DNA from: Citrobacter gillenii
GTDB lineage: Bacteria; Pseudomonadota; Gammaproteobacteria; Enterobacterales; Enterobacteriaceae
DNA length: 64,000 nucleotides
NCBI RefSeq assembly: GCF_013337685.1
Contig: NZ_SUQN01000003.1
Span: 372,001 to 436,000, forward strand
Direction: 5' to 3'
The notes under the pieces are model-generated. The model did no database searches. It was given only the letters and a program-made list of their open reading frames with translations, and was not told the DNA's origin. Shown here in pieces: positions 8,687 to 17,599 of this stretch; the stretch's first letter is position 1, and each line of letters begins with the position of its first letter. The position numbers and the translations under genes are program-made.

Positions 8687-8768
8687 TAGTCCTGATAAGG
8701 CGCAATCGCGTCGCCATCAGGCATCACAATGTTGCCGGATGGCGGTGCAAGCACCTTATCCGGCCTAC
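8687..8768. repeat. BIME (two inverted REPs) between nrdD and nrdG
   Basis: One REP reads from GTAGTCCTGATAAGG to GCCATCAGGC, and a second in opposite orientation from GCCGGATGGCGG to CTTATCCGGCCTAC. They fill most of the 121-bp nrdD-nrdG gap and would form a stable hairpin in the nrdDG message, possibly setting different mRNA stability for the two genes. Confidence 0.85.
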
Positions 8769-8788
8769 ATTCTTTCTGGACATCCTCT

Positions 8789-9253
8789 ATGCGATATCAT
8801 CAATACTACCCCGTCGACATCGTCAACGGCCCCGGTACGCGCTGCACCCTGTTTGTGTCTGGATGCGTGCATGAATGCCCAGGCTGCTATAACAAAAGCA
8901 CCTGGCGTCTGAACTCCGGCGAGCCGTTTACCAAAGAGATGGAAGATAAGATCATTGCCGATCTCAACGATACGCGGATCCCTCGCCAGGGGATCTCACT
9001 GTCCGGCGGCGATCCGCTACATCCGCAAAACGTGCCGGATATCCTGAAACTGGTGCAACGCATTCACGCTGAGTGTCCGGGGAAAGACATCTGGGTATGG
9101 ACCGGCTACAAGCTTGATGAACTCAACGCCGCGCAAATGCAGGTGGTGGATCTCATCAACGTGCTGGTCGATGGCAAATTTGTGCAGGATCTGAAAGACC
9201 CGGCGCTGATCTGGCGCGGCAGCAGCAACCAGGTGGTACATCATTTGCGTTAA
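8789..9253 (+). CDS. nrdG: NrdG, anaerobic ribonucleotide reductase activating enzyme (radical SAM)
   Basis: The ATG at 8789 gives 154 aa beginning MRYHQYYPVDIVNGPG, the E. coli length; the longer frame upstream is REP sequence. The radical-SAM cluster motif CVHECPGC (C26, C30, C33) binds the 4Fe-4S centre that cleaves S-adenosylmethionine to make the glycyl radical on NrdD. It is in one operon with nrdD. This is the last core gene before the accessory block. Confidence 0.97.
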   Translation: MRYHQYYPVDIVNGPGTRCTLFVSGCVHECPGCYNKSTWRLNSGEPFTKEMEDKIIADLNDTRIPRQGISLSGGDPLHPQNVPDILKLVQRIHAECPGKDIWVWTGYKLDELNAAQMQVVDLINVLVDGKFVQDLKDPALIWRGSSNQVVHHLR

Positions 9254-9262
9254 CACGCGCTC

Positions 9263-9287
9263 TGGAGAAGCTTTTTCACAGCTTCTC
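9263..9287. terminator. Hairpin between convergent nrdG and the T6SS operon
   Basis: GGAGAAGCT and AGCTTCTCC form a perfect 9-bp stem with a 7-nt loop. The stem overlaps the last codons and stop of the MORN-type gene on the minus strand and lies 9 bp after the nrdG stop. It can serve both convergent transcripts, although no clear T-run follows on either strand. Confidence 0.5.
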
Positions 9288-9797
9288 CGTCCATTTGCTC
9301 ATTCGCGACTGCGCTTTACCCGTGGCATCGATGGCGCGCCCATCCGGTAGCCAGCGTTCCGCTTCTCCCTTGATCATTCCCTTTTCATAAGATACCCGTT
9401 GGGCAAGCGAGCCGTCAGGGTAATACTGTTCGCTGAAAGAGTGACGCAACCCTTGCTGCCACTGTTCACACAGTTGCAGTTGCCCGGATGGGTAAAAGCT
9501 GCGGCATTCGCCGTGCAGTTGACCGTTAAGCCACTGCTCTTCACGTATCAGCACGCCGTCCTCCGAGAAGTAGCGGGCCGCGCCGTCCGGCCTGCCGTCG
9601 CCATATTCCTGCTGCATGGCAAGCTGGCCGTTAGGGTGCCAGCGCTCCATCATCCCGTTCAGCGCACCCTGCTGGTAACGCAGAACCGCCAGCAGCCGCC
9701 CGTTTTCTTCAATCCGCGTTTCGCCGTTTAGCTGATCGTTTGCGAAATTTGCCCGTAGCAGGGTGCCATCCTGTTGATACTCCAGCGTATCGCCCAT
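9276..9797 (-). CDS. MORN-type repeat protein, last gene of the T6SS operon
   Basis: The 173-aa protein is built from repeats of about 22-24 residues of the form YxxDGxLxxxxxYxxGxxxGxxxxWxPNGQ, seen for example as WHPNGQLAMQQEYGDGRPDG and FYPSGQLQLCEQWQQG. This is the MORN-variant or YwqK-like pattern. There is no signal peptide or membrane helix. Its start overlaps the vgrG stop by one base (TGATG), so the two are translationally coupled. Proteins of this type are found next to vgrG and toxin genes and have been annotated as possible antitoxins or immunity or adaptor proteins; the role here is unknown. Confidence 0.75.
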   Translation of the reverse strand: MGDTLEYQQDGTLLRANFANDQLNGETRIEENGRLLAVLRYQQGALNGMMERWHPNGQLAMQQEYGDGRPDGAARYFSEDGVLIREEQWLNGQLHGECRSFYPSGQLQLCEQWQQGLRHSFSEQYYPDGSLAQRVSYEKGMIKGEAERWLPDGRAIDATGKAQSRMSKWTEKL

Positions 9798-11758
9798 CAG
9801 TTAATTTTCACCATCCCGCCTTTAATCACCAGCATCCCGCCGCCATCCACGGTCTGAGTGGCGCTGGCTTTGCTGGTGAGCGTGGCTTTCGCTTCGTGGC
9901 TGATGGTGGCGGCTTTTTGCGTCAGTGAGGCTTTGGCTTCACTGGCGATGTTGGTGGCATCCAGCTTCATACTTGTCGCCGCGCTGGCGTTAAGGCCCGC
10001 CCCGCTCTTGATATCCAACGTTTTGCCGCTCTCCAGGGTTAGCGTACCGCTGACCTTAATCGTCAGGTTGCCGTCGACGTTCAGCGTGTAGTTGCCCTTT
10101 ACCTTATGCGTCTCGTTGCCGTCGATGGCGTGTTCCTGATCGCCTTTCACCGTCACGCTGCGTTTATCTTTCACCTCCAGCGTGTCGCTGCCCTTTTCGA
10201 TTTTCACCGAACGATTGCCCTTTTTCAGGGTGACGGTTTCGTTGCCCTCTTCAACGGTGCACGTACGATCGTTTTTGACGCTGTGAATGTCGTCATGGCT
10301 GATAGTCGTTTTGCTGTCGTTCAGCACGGTGAGCTGGAAGTCTTTCTGCGCCTGCATCGCCAGCAGTTCGGCGTCTTTTTTATCGTCGAAGCGCAGTTCG
10401 TTAAAACCTTTTTCGCTGTGGGTTTTTATCCCGGATTGGGTCTGATTCGCTGGCAGCGCATACGGCAACGCATTCGCGCCGTTGTACACACAGCCGGTAA
10501 TGAGCGGTTTATCCGGGTCGCCGTCGATAAAGCTCACCACCACTTCCTGACCAATGCGCGGGATAAACTGCGCGCCAAAGCCGTTGCCGCTCCAGGCGGT
10601 GGCGACCCGCAGCCAGCAGGAGCTGGTTTCGTCGTTTTTACCCTCTCTGTCCCACGGGAACTGCACCTTCACCCGACCAAGCTTATCGGTCCAGATCTCT
10701 TCTCCCGACTTGCCAACCACCGTCGCCGTCTGGGTATGCATAAACGGTACTGGCGTGCTGCTCTGCGGGCGGTATAGCGTGGCTTTTGGAATAGCGGTAA
10801 AGCGGTTGCGGTAGTGTTCGCCGTCGTACTCGTGGCTGACGGCGGTGATGAGCCAGTCGATGTTGAGCGCCTTGTCGTCGTGATCGGTTAAGGTGAACCA
10901 ATGTCCGGCCATCAGCGCCGCGCAGTCGCTTTCACCGACCAGCTGTTTCGCCTGCGCCTTCAGGGCGTTAACCTTCCACGCCGCCAGCGCGTCGCCTTCG
11001 GCTTTAACGCTAAACCTGCCCGGATGCTGATACTGCATGCCGCCCTTCTTCTCCCCGGCCTGCGCAAACAGCGTAGCTTTCGGCTGTTCATAGTTATAGT
11101 CGCTGCTCTGGAAGCCCTGCGCGGTGGCCTGCAAACGCAGCTGCGCCGAACGAATCGCCCCGGTTTCCCGTGCGCCGCTTGCTTCGGCCTGATACTTGAC
11201 CTTTTTATCGCCAGTAATCGGCGGGAAGGCGCTGTTATCATCCGCCAGCACCAGCGTGTGCTTGCCTGCTGCGTGTGTGAAGAACCAGAAGATCCCCTCC
11301 TGCTCCAGCAGCCGCGAGACAAAATTAAAGTCGCTCTCGTTATATTGCAGGCAGTATTCGCGTTTTGTCGGTTTGGTTTTGAGCTGGAATTTGTAGTCGG
11401 TAAAACCGCCGTCTTTAAACACCTGCTCGACGATCTCCTGCGCGCTGAGGTTCTGAAACACGCGGTTATTGCTGGAGAGCGTCAGCCACCACAGCCACGG
11501 GCGCAGCACAAACTGGTAGCGATCGGCATTGCTGGTCGCCGGAAGCTGGTGCGCCTCGGCAATCAGCCCGTCGTAGTCGGCATTGTTGATAGTGGCAGTC
11601 AGATGGGTTGCCAGGGCGCTGTCTAAGGTTAGCGGCGCGGAGGTGGTGGCGGCGATGGTGGAGGTGGTCAGGGCGTTAAGTTGCGATTCGGTTTGCGCAG
11701 CTATAGCATTGAGAACTATTCGATCTGAAACAGTGAAATTGATGCTGATATCAGTCAT
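9797..11758 (-). CDS. tssI: VgrG/TssI, T6SS spike protein
   Basis: The 653-aa protein has the gp27/gp5-like VgrG core: RPWLWWLTLSSNNRVFQNLSA, then a domain with YNESDFNFVSRLLEQEGIFW, the OB-fold stretch (WLRVATAWSGNGFGAQFIPR, then GQEVVVSF), and a C-terminal beta-helix of repeating K/T-rich strands ending at KGGMVKIN. No extra effector domain follows the spike. The N terminus before RPWLWWL looks shorter and more divergent than in most VgrGs. AAAGGATCC before the ATG is a good ribosome-binding site. VgrG trimers cap the Hcp tube and carry effectors out of the cell. Confidence 0.95.
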   Translation of the reverse strand: MTDISINFTVSDRIVLNAIAAQTESQLNALTTSTIAATTSAPLTLDSALATHLTATINNADYDGLIAEAHQLPATSNADRYQFVLRPWLWWLTLSSNNRVFQNLSAQEIVEQVFKDGGFTDYKFQLKTKPTKREYCLQYNESDFNFVSRLLEQEGIFWFFTHAAGKHTLVLADDNSAFPPITGDKKVKYQAEASGARETGAIRSAQLRLQATAQGFQSSDYNYEQPKATLFAQAGEKKGGMQYQHPGRFSVKAEGDALAAWKVNALKAQAKQLVGESDCAALMAGHWFTLTDHDDKALNIDWLITAVSHEYDGEHYRNRFTAIPKATLYRPQSSTPVPFMHTQTATVVGKSGEEIWTDKLGRVKVQFPWDREGKNDETSSCWLRVATAWSGNGFGAQFIPRIGQEVVVSFIDGDPDKPLITGCVYNGANALPYALPANQTQSGIKTHSEKGFNELRFDDKKDAELLAMQAQKDFQLTVLNDSKTTISHDDIHSVKNDRTCTVEEGNETVTLKKGNRSVKIEKGSDTLEVKDKRSVTVKGDQEHAIDGNETHKVKGNYTLNVDGNLTIKVSGTLTLESGKTLDIKSGAGLNASAATSMKLDATNIASEAKASLTQKAATISHEAKATLTSKASATQTVDGGGMLVIKGGMVKIN

Positions 11759-11869
11759 AGAGGATCCTTTTTTATTCGTAGCAGTACTTATTGCCGAGTA
11801 GCAATAGCTGTAAATAATTAAGTGTATTTTTTGATTTGATATACTCAGCTTAATCTACAAATGCAGGTG

Positions 11870-12385
11870 TTATTTTGGAAAGAACCAGTCCCACCTCTTA
11901 CCTGTCCATCCCCAATATGCGTGACAACCAGCTCTTTCTAACCATATCTGACAATTCCTGCAAGGGGGGACGGGTACACCTTCTTTATTAATACTTATGA
12001 ACACTAGGTCATTAATTTTTTCATCATAGGAAAGTGCAATTGTAAGTGCGCAAGCCTCAGCGCAATTATAAAAAGTACGATCAAATTTAGGGGTTTCCCC
12101 TACTAACGAGGAGCCAACTACCGAATGAAAGCGATCTATCCTTCTATCTTTTTGATATTTATCTGCTGAAAAACACGATGGATCTTTCATTCCGCCAGCA
12201 GTTCCACTATACCCAACATAAAATTCTTCACTAGTAATAGAATAGGCATAGCAAAGCATAGCTAACGGCCTGTATCCTGGATCTGGCACATCTTTTCGTG
12301 GCGTCGTTGATATAATTTTATCATTTTCCCTTCTATCCTTTGCCCTACTAATTATTTTTTTATATAAATCATCCCAAAATGACAT
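11870..12385 (-). CDS. Deaminase-superfamily-like protein in the T6SS cluster, candidate effector
   Basis: I chose the ATG at 12385 (MSFWDDLYKK, GGAG five bases upstream) over an upstream ATG at 12412 with no ribosome-binding site; this gives 171 aa. Residues 106-113 read FYNCAEAC and 138-148 read PVPPCRNCQIW. C108-A109-E110 with P141-C142-x-x-C145 is the zinc-binding signature of the cytidine-deaminase-like fold (C/H-A-E ... PCxxC). There is no signal peptide or membrane segment. The gene lies between tssH and vgrG and is visibly more AT-rich than its neighbours, suggesting separate acquisition. A T6SS-delivered deaminase toxin is a good hypothesis; a free nucleoside or base deaminase cannot be excluded. 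Confidence 0.7.
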   Translation of the reverse strand: MSFWDDLYKKIISRAKDRRENDKIISTTPRKDVPDPGYRPLAMLCYAYSITSEEFYVGYSGTAGGMKDPSCFSADKYQKDRRIDRFHSVVGSSLVGETPKFDRTFYNCAEACALTIALSYDEKINDLVFISINKEGVPVPPCRNCQIWLERAGCHAYWGWTGKRWDWFFPK

Positions 12386-12446
12386 ATTTTCTCCGAATGA
12401 TGTTCGATTCATTTAATTAACGTTTAATAAAGAGGGAGTGAAAAAT

Positions 12447-14957
12447 TCACATGTACCCCCCCATCACTTCCCCAACCACCAGGTTCTCAACATCTCTGGC
12501 CCCAGCTCCCTTACATTTCTCCATTACCCTTTCCACCAACCCATCTTCCATATTCAACTTCTCCCCCGTCGCCACGAAATACCGTTGTGATAATTTCTCT
12601 AATTTAGCCCGCACAATTCCCTTCAATATTTCTTCATCCAACGCCCGATAGGCCACCGTGGTCATCCTTGCCAAAAAAGCTGGGCGGAAATGAGTTAATA
12701 ATTCCTCGCGCAGCGCCTCGTTAAAGCGTTCGCTATTTAATTCAGCCGCAGGCGTGTCGAGAATTAATTCCGCGCCGACGTTGCTGGTCGCCAGCATCAC
12801 CGTGTTTTTGAAATCGACAATCAGCCCGGTGCCATCTTCCATTAACCCTTTATCGAAGACGTTATAAAACGTCTCCAGCACGTCCGGGTGCGCCTTTTCG
12901 ATTTCGTCGAGCAGCACTACCGAATAGGGGCGACGGCGCACGGCTTCGGTTAACGCTCCGCCGCTGCCGTAGCCGACGTAGCCCGGCGGCGCGCCTTTGA
13001 GCTGGCTGACGGTATGCGCCTCCTGGTATTCGGAAAGATTGATCGTAATCAGGTTGCGTTCACCGCCGTACAGGGCGTCGGCCAGCGCGTACGCTGTTTC
13101 GGTTTTGCCCACGCCGGTTGGCCCCACCAGCAGGAACACGCCGACCGGTTTTTGCGGGTCGGTCAGACCGCTGCGATAGGCGCGCAGCCGCTGGGCGATG
13201 GTCTCCAGCGCGGCCTGTTGCCCCATCACCCGCTCGCTCATCCGTGCGACCAGCGTGCGCAGAGCGTGGGCTTCGTCAGTGAGCATCTGCCCGAGCGGAA
13301 TGCCGGTCCAGCCGCCGATCACCGCCGCCACAGTGGCAGGATCCACGCAGTCCGGCACCAGTGGTACCTCATCGCGCAATTGCGCGGCGGCGGTTTCCAG
13401 CTTGCCAATCAGCGCTGCGCACTCCACCAGCTCCTGTTCCAGCTCGTCGTCATCGTCCAGTTGTGCGCTGAGATCCAGCATCCGCTGACGGGTCGCCAGT
13501 AGTTCGCCGACCCGCTGACGCTCATCCTGCCAGCGACCTTCTACTTCCCGCGCCTGCAGACGCAATTTCTCTGCCATCACTTCCAGTTCACACAGTCGGT
13601 CGTGATGATCGACGCCCACCAGCAGCTCGCGGTTGAGGCGTTCACTCTCTTCTTCGATGGCCGCCTGCTGCTGACGGATCTCCTCAAGCTGTGGCGGCAC
13701 ATCATGCTGCGCCAGCGCCACTCTTGCGCAGGCAGTGTCGAGCACGCTGATGGCTTTATCCGGCAGTTGGCGCCCGGAGATGTAGCGCTGCGACAGACGC
13801 ACCGCCTCGCGGATCGCGGTATCGAGAATTTGCACGCCGTGGTGCGCTTCCAGCTTATCGGCCACCGCCCGCAGCATTACCACCGCGCGGTTCTCATCCG
13901 GCTCTTCAATCTGGATGCGCTGAAAACGCCGGTCCAGCGCCGGATCTTTCTCGAAGTATTTTTTGTACTCCTGCCAGGTGGTGGCGGCGATGGTACGCAG
14001 TTCCCCACGTGCCAGCGCCGGTTTCAGCAGGTTGGCGGCATCACTGCCGCCCTCGGCGCCGCCTGCGCCAATTAGCGTATGGGCTTCGTCGATAAATAAA
14101 ACGATCGGCTGCGGGGATTTCTTAACAGCATCAATGACACCTTTAAGCCGCTGTTCAAATTCCCCTTTCACCCCTGCGCCAGCCTGTAATAACCCCAGAT
14201 CCAGCGACAACAGCGCGACATCGCGCAGCGGCGGCGGCACGCTGCCTTCGGCAATACGTCGCGCCAGCCCCTCAGCGACGGCGGTTTTCCCCACGCCTGG
14301 CGCACCGACCAGAATCGGGTTGTTTTGTCTGCGGCGCAGCAGGATGTCGATACACTGGCGGATCTCCGCGTCGCGCCCGATGATCGGATCGATCAGCCCT
14401 TCCCGCGCATCACGGGTCAAATCGTGGGTGTATTGATCCAGCACGCCGCCTTCACGCTCCGGGTTTTCTCCCGTATGCGTGTCGCTTAATTCTTCAACGG
14501 AGCCACGACACCAGCTCTGCCACTGGCTTTCCATCACCCCCGCCGGAAGCTGCAACAGCAGCGGCATTCCCTGCGCCAGCTGGGCGCGCAGACGTTCTCG
14601 GGTGAGTAAGGCCTGCAGCAACAGCGCTGAACGGACCTTCAACAGGCGCTGGAAAGCCGCCAACAAAACCGCCCCTTCCAGCAATTCCACCAGTTGCACG
14701 GAAAACACCGGCATCCGCGTGCAGCCGGATTTAAACTGCGCCTGGGCGCTGTGGATCTCTTCGCGCAGCGTGTCGACGGAAATCGCCGCGCCGCTCAGGC
14801 AATAAGCGAGATCACAGTGTTCATCATCGAGTAATGCCAACAGCAGATGCTCCGGCTCAACAAACCAGTGTCCCTGCGCCCGGCTGCGTTCGGCGGCCTG
14901 CTCCAGCGCACGAAAGCAAACCGGATTCAGTCGTTGTACCAGCGCTTTTAAGTCCAT
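12447..14957 (-). CDS. tssH: TssH/ClpV, T6SS sheath-recycling AAA+ ATPase
   Basis: The 836-aa protein has a Clp N-terminal repeat domain, a first AAA+ module with Walker A GAPGVGKT at residues 218-225, a middle coiled-coil region, and a second module with GPTGVGKTE. The ClpV family unfolds contracted TssB/TssC sheath so that its parts can be reused. The start overlaps the end of tssG by 10 bp, with GGAG upstream, so it is cotranslated with the baseplate genes. Length is slightly short for ClpV but all main motifs are present. Confidence 0.95.
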   Translation of the reverse strand: MDLKALVQRLNPVCFRALEQAAERSRAQGHWFVEPEHLLLALLDDEHCDLAYCLSGAAISVDTLREEIHSAQAQFKSGCTRMPVFSVQLVELLEGAVLLAAFQRLLKVRSALLLQALLTRERLRAQLAQGMPLLLQLPAGVMESQWQSWCRGSVEELSDTHTGENPEREGGVLDQYTHDLTRDAREGLIDPIIGRDAEIRQCIDILLRRRQNNPILVGAPGVGKTAVAEGLARRIAEGSVPPPLRDVALLSLDLGLLQAGAGVKGEFEQRLKGVIDAVKKSPQPIVLFIDEAHTLIGAGGAEGGSDAANLLKPALARGELRTIAATTWQEYKKYFEKDPALDRRFQRIQIEEPDENRAVVMLRAVADKLEAHHGVQILDTAIREAVRLSQRYISGRQLPDKAISVLDTACARVALAQHDVPPQLEEIRQQQAAIEEESERLNRELLVGVDHHDRLCELEVMAEKLRLQAREVEGRWQDERQRVGELLATRQRMLDLSAQLDDDDELEQELVECAALIGKLETAAAQLRDEVPLVPDCVDPATVAAVIGGWTGIPLGQMLTDEAHALRTLVARMSERVMGQQAALETIAQRLRAYRSGLTDPQKPVGVFLLVGPTGVGKTETAYALADALYGGERNLITINLSEYQEAHTVSQLKGAPPGYVGYGSGGALTEAVRRRPYSVVLLDEIEKAHPDVLETFYNVFDKGLMEDGTGLIVDFKNTVMLATSNVGAELILDTPAAELNSERFNEALREELLTHFRPAFLARMTTVAYRALDEEILKGIVRAKLEKLSQRYFVATGEKLNMEDGLVERVMEKCKGAGARDVENLVVGEVMGGYM

Positions 14958-15859
14958 GCGTTGTTCTCCTCAAGTTGCTGTTGGCAATGAAACGCGGCGG
15001 GTTTACGCCCTGCCAGTTGAGCGGTATAGCCCAAGCGCGGCGGGGTATCCCGGCTCAGGCAGTGATCAAGATTTAGCGTCCCACGCATCATCAGTTGCAG
15101 CGTTATCCCTGGACCAAACCACAGTTGCCCCAGTTGGCTGAGCTGAATAAAGGCTTGCCCATCGGATAAAAACGCCCGCCACTGGGCGGCGCTTTCAGCA
15201 TGCAGATGCACCCGCAGCGCCGCATGCTGATTCCAAATCCGTCGCCCGGCAACGCTGTTGCGCCCCAGCCGACATCCCGTCCGGCTTACGGATGCCTGCG
15301 GCAAAGGCTGCCAGCGGCCGATAAACTCTTCGACATGCACGGTGACGTTCAGTGCGGCCTCCACCAGCGCCACAAATCCAGCCGTAGAACGCCTGCGATT
15401 CGTCAGGCTGCCGCATTGCATCAGCAGGCTCTGCACCTGTGCAGACTCATGCTTTTCCATGGCATCAAGCCTGAAACCACACAGCGTCCGCATCACCGAC
15501 AGCCCCGGCGCATTCTCGCGGCGCGCATAGGGCGTAGCCAGCCGATACAGGCTCAGGCTGCGGTAGTGATGCTGAATAAAACGCTGTTGAAACATAAAGA
15601 TAAAATCCTGCGGTGCGCTGTTTTTATCCTGTGTCGCCTGCTGCAGCCATTCCAGCCAGCCGTAGGGCAGTACGCCATCCGCGCCTCCCGGTCCGAGGCT
15701 ACGAATCTGGAGAACGCCTTCACTCAGCGCACCGATTTCTGCAGGCGCAAACGCCAGCCCCAGCTCGCCCCACAGCTCTGGCGTTTCGCCGCTTGCCTGT
15801 AAAATCCGGAGGCATTGCTCCAGCGAAAAACGCCACGGCTCGCCCTTAAGTTGCGCCAT
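14948..15859 (-). CDS. tssG: TssG, T6SS baseplate protein
   Basis: The ATG at 15859 overlaps the tssF stop (TAATG), giving 303 aa that start MAQLKGEPWRFSLEQCLRIL, the usual TssG opening with a Phe-rich first helix. A start 12 codons upstream is open but would lie well inside tssF. TssG forms the baseplate wedge with TssF, TssE and TssK. Overlaps on both sides (tssF before, tssH after) show tight coupling. Confidence 0.92.
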   Translation of the reverse strand: MAQLKGEPWRFSLEQCLRILQASGETPELWGELGLAFAPAEIGALSEGVLQIRSLGPGGADGVLPYGWLEWLQQATQDKNSAPQDFIFMFQQRFIQHHYRSLSLYRLATPYARRENAPGLSVMRTLCGFRLDAMEKHESAQVQSLLMQCGSLTNRRRSTAGFVALVEAALNVTVHVEEFIGRWQPLPQASVSRTGCRLGRNSVAGRRIWNQHAALRVHLHAESAAQWRAFLSDGQAFIQLSQLGQLWFGPGITLQLMMRGTLNLDHCLSRDTPPRLGYTAQLAGRKPAAFHCQQQLEENNAWT

Positions 15860-17580
15860 TACGCTATCAGCGCAGTCTGTTCGACGTCTGTCCATAGCGA
15901 CAGCTCCTCCCCCTCATCCAGCAATACCGTATGAACAAAGCAGTTGGCGGTAGCGTTACGCGCCAGAAAACGGGCGACGATCCCCGCAAATAACAGCCGA
16001 CTGTTGCCCGTAAATGCCAGTGGGTCGAGGGTTAACGTTACCCGGATGCCGTTATGCCAGCCGCGCCAGGCATCGCCTCCGCGGTGCTCACTAACCCGCC
16101 GGCAATGCATCTCGCGGATACCATTTATCTGTTGCCAGACAGCGGGTGATGCAGAGAAAGGGGCATACAGCGCCAGTAGCTCTTTCAGCGAGTCCAGTGC
16201 CCTCTCACCTTCGGTCAATGAAAGGTGATTGAGCGCCAGAGAAGAAAGCAGTTTCCAGCGAGCATCTCGCTGTAAGGCAGGCGCGGAAGGTGTGGTCGGC
16301 GTTCCCAATAAATGCACCTGCGCAACCGGACCAGGCACTTCAAAGGTCAACGGCGTTCCCGCACAAAGCTGTGCGGCCTTCTCACCGTTGCCGCACCAGA
16401 GCGTCGCCGTCAGGCTCGCCTCGTCAACCGGGGCAAACGGATCGAAACAGCTGTCCACCAGGGTTAACCACAACGCACTGCTCTGCTGGGGGTTGCGCCG
16501 CGCATGCCAGAACCAGCGGGACTCGCTATGCCCGTGGGCCGAGTAATATGCAGGCACGCGCCAGGCCTCCTCACGGCGACTCATCCACATCGTCTGTACA
16601 CGGTAGATCTGTACATGTTGATCATGGTGATCGGCCACCAGCCGGTACTCGCTGCGCGTATGCTCAGCAATCAGCGGCTCAGAGGTTCGGGTGAAAAGGT
16701 TAACTATTGGCACACAGCCCAGACGAATATCACCCAACTGAATATGCTGCGCCCCCGGCGGCGCGCGATCGAAAGGAATGCACAAGGTCATGCCATCGCC
16801 ATCCTTCGTCGTTGGCAGCGGCAAATCAAAATACATTAGCGCCTGCGGGCTGTTCATCCAGGCACTGAGCGCCAGCACGCTGGACTCTACGCCCGGTTCG
16901 CAGGGCAAGATCTTTTCGGCATTCAGCAAACCAATGGGATGTGGGCGCAGCGGCCCAATGACATGGGCGTACAGCAAATCAAACAACGTGGCGTTGATTT
17001 GCGGCGAACCGCTGAGATGAATGCGCAACGGTGTTATCGCCAACGTCGAAAACTGATATGGCGGCAGACAACGTAGCTGAATACGCAACGCGCCACGCGC
17101 CTGCACCAACCCGCTCAACTGCTGGGCCTGCGCGGCATCACACCAGGCGACATCCTCAATCACCAGGGGCCATAGCGTTTGCGCCAGCGCCGTACGCCAC
17201 CAGATTGTTTCTCCGCTTTCCGTTAGCGCATAAAGCGGCGTTCCGGCAGGAAGCGTATAGCCATGACTCAGCTCGCCCGCCAGCGGATCTGGGGTAAAAC
17301 AGGCGGTAGCGCAGGAGGGAAAAGGTCGTATTGCATGGGGAGAAAGCTGCTCCAGTAGCGATTCGCACAGTTCACCAAAGCCGTCGTCAAGGCGCTGATG
17401 CAGTCTGGCGCTTTGCAGAGCGAAGCCTTCTAAAAGCCGTTCAACGTGGGGATCCGGGCAATCAAATTCGCTCAGCCGCAGACGAGAGGCTACGTGCGGG
17501 TGCCGATGGGCGAACTCCCCGCTGGCTTTTCGCAACCATCGCAATTCCTGCAGATAATTTTCCAGCAATCGATCGTCCAT
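15859..17580 (-). CDS. tssF: TssF, T6SS baseplate protein
   Basis: The ATG at 17580 (MDDRLLENYLQELRWLRKAS) has a strong GGAGGAG upstream and gives 573 aa. The opening with LxxYxxELxxLRxxxxEFAxxHP and ASRLRL and the later QSARLHQRLDDGF are characteristic of TssF/ImpG/VasA. Longer upstream codons overlap tssE and are not part of the family. TssF is the large wedge protein of the baseplate and pairs with TssG, encoded next. Confidence 0.94.
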   Translation of the reverse strand: MDDRLLENYLQELRWLRKASGEFAHRHPHVASRLRLSEFDCPDPHVERLLEGFALQSARLHQRLDDGFGELCESLLEQLSPHAIRPFPSCATACFTPDPLAGELSHGYTLPAGTPLYALTESGETIWWRTALAQTLWPLVIEDVAWCDAAQAQQLSGLVQARGALRIQLRCLPPYQFSTLAITPLRIHLSGSPQINATLFDLLYAHVIGPLRPHPIGLLNAEKILPCEPGVESSVLALSAWMNSPQALMYFDLPLPTTKDGDGMTLCIPFDRAPPGAQHIQLGDIRLGCVPIVNLFTRTSEPLIAEHTRSEYRLVADHHDQHVQIYRVQTMWMSRREEAWRVPAYYSAHGHSESRWFWHARRNPQQSSALWLTLVDSCFDPFAPVDEASLTATLWCGNGEKAAQLCAGTPLTFEVPGPVAQVHLLGTPTTPSAPALQRDARWKLLSSLALNHLSLTEGERALDSLKELLALYAPFSASPAVWQQINGIREMHCRRVSEHRGGDAWRGWHNGIRVTLTLDPLAFTGNSRLLFAGIVARFLARNATANCFVHTVLLDEGEELSLWTDVEQTALIA

Positions 17581-17599
17581 TGATCTCCTCCTGCGATGG

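Noticed and set aside
10106-10777. 223-codon plus-strand frame inside vgrG
   Set aside because: Antisense shadow of vgrG; the vgrG reading is unbroken and has clear family motifs.
12412-12412. Upstream ATG at 12412 as the start of the deaminase-like gene
   Set aside because: No ribosome-binding site precedes it, whereas the ATG at 12385 has GGAG at the right distance.
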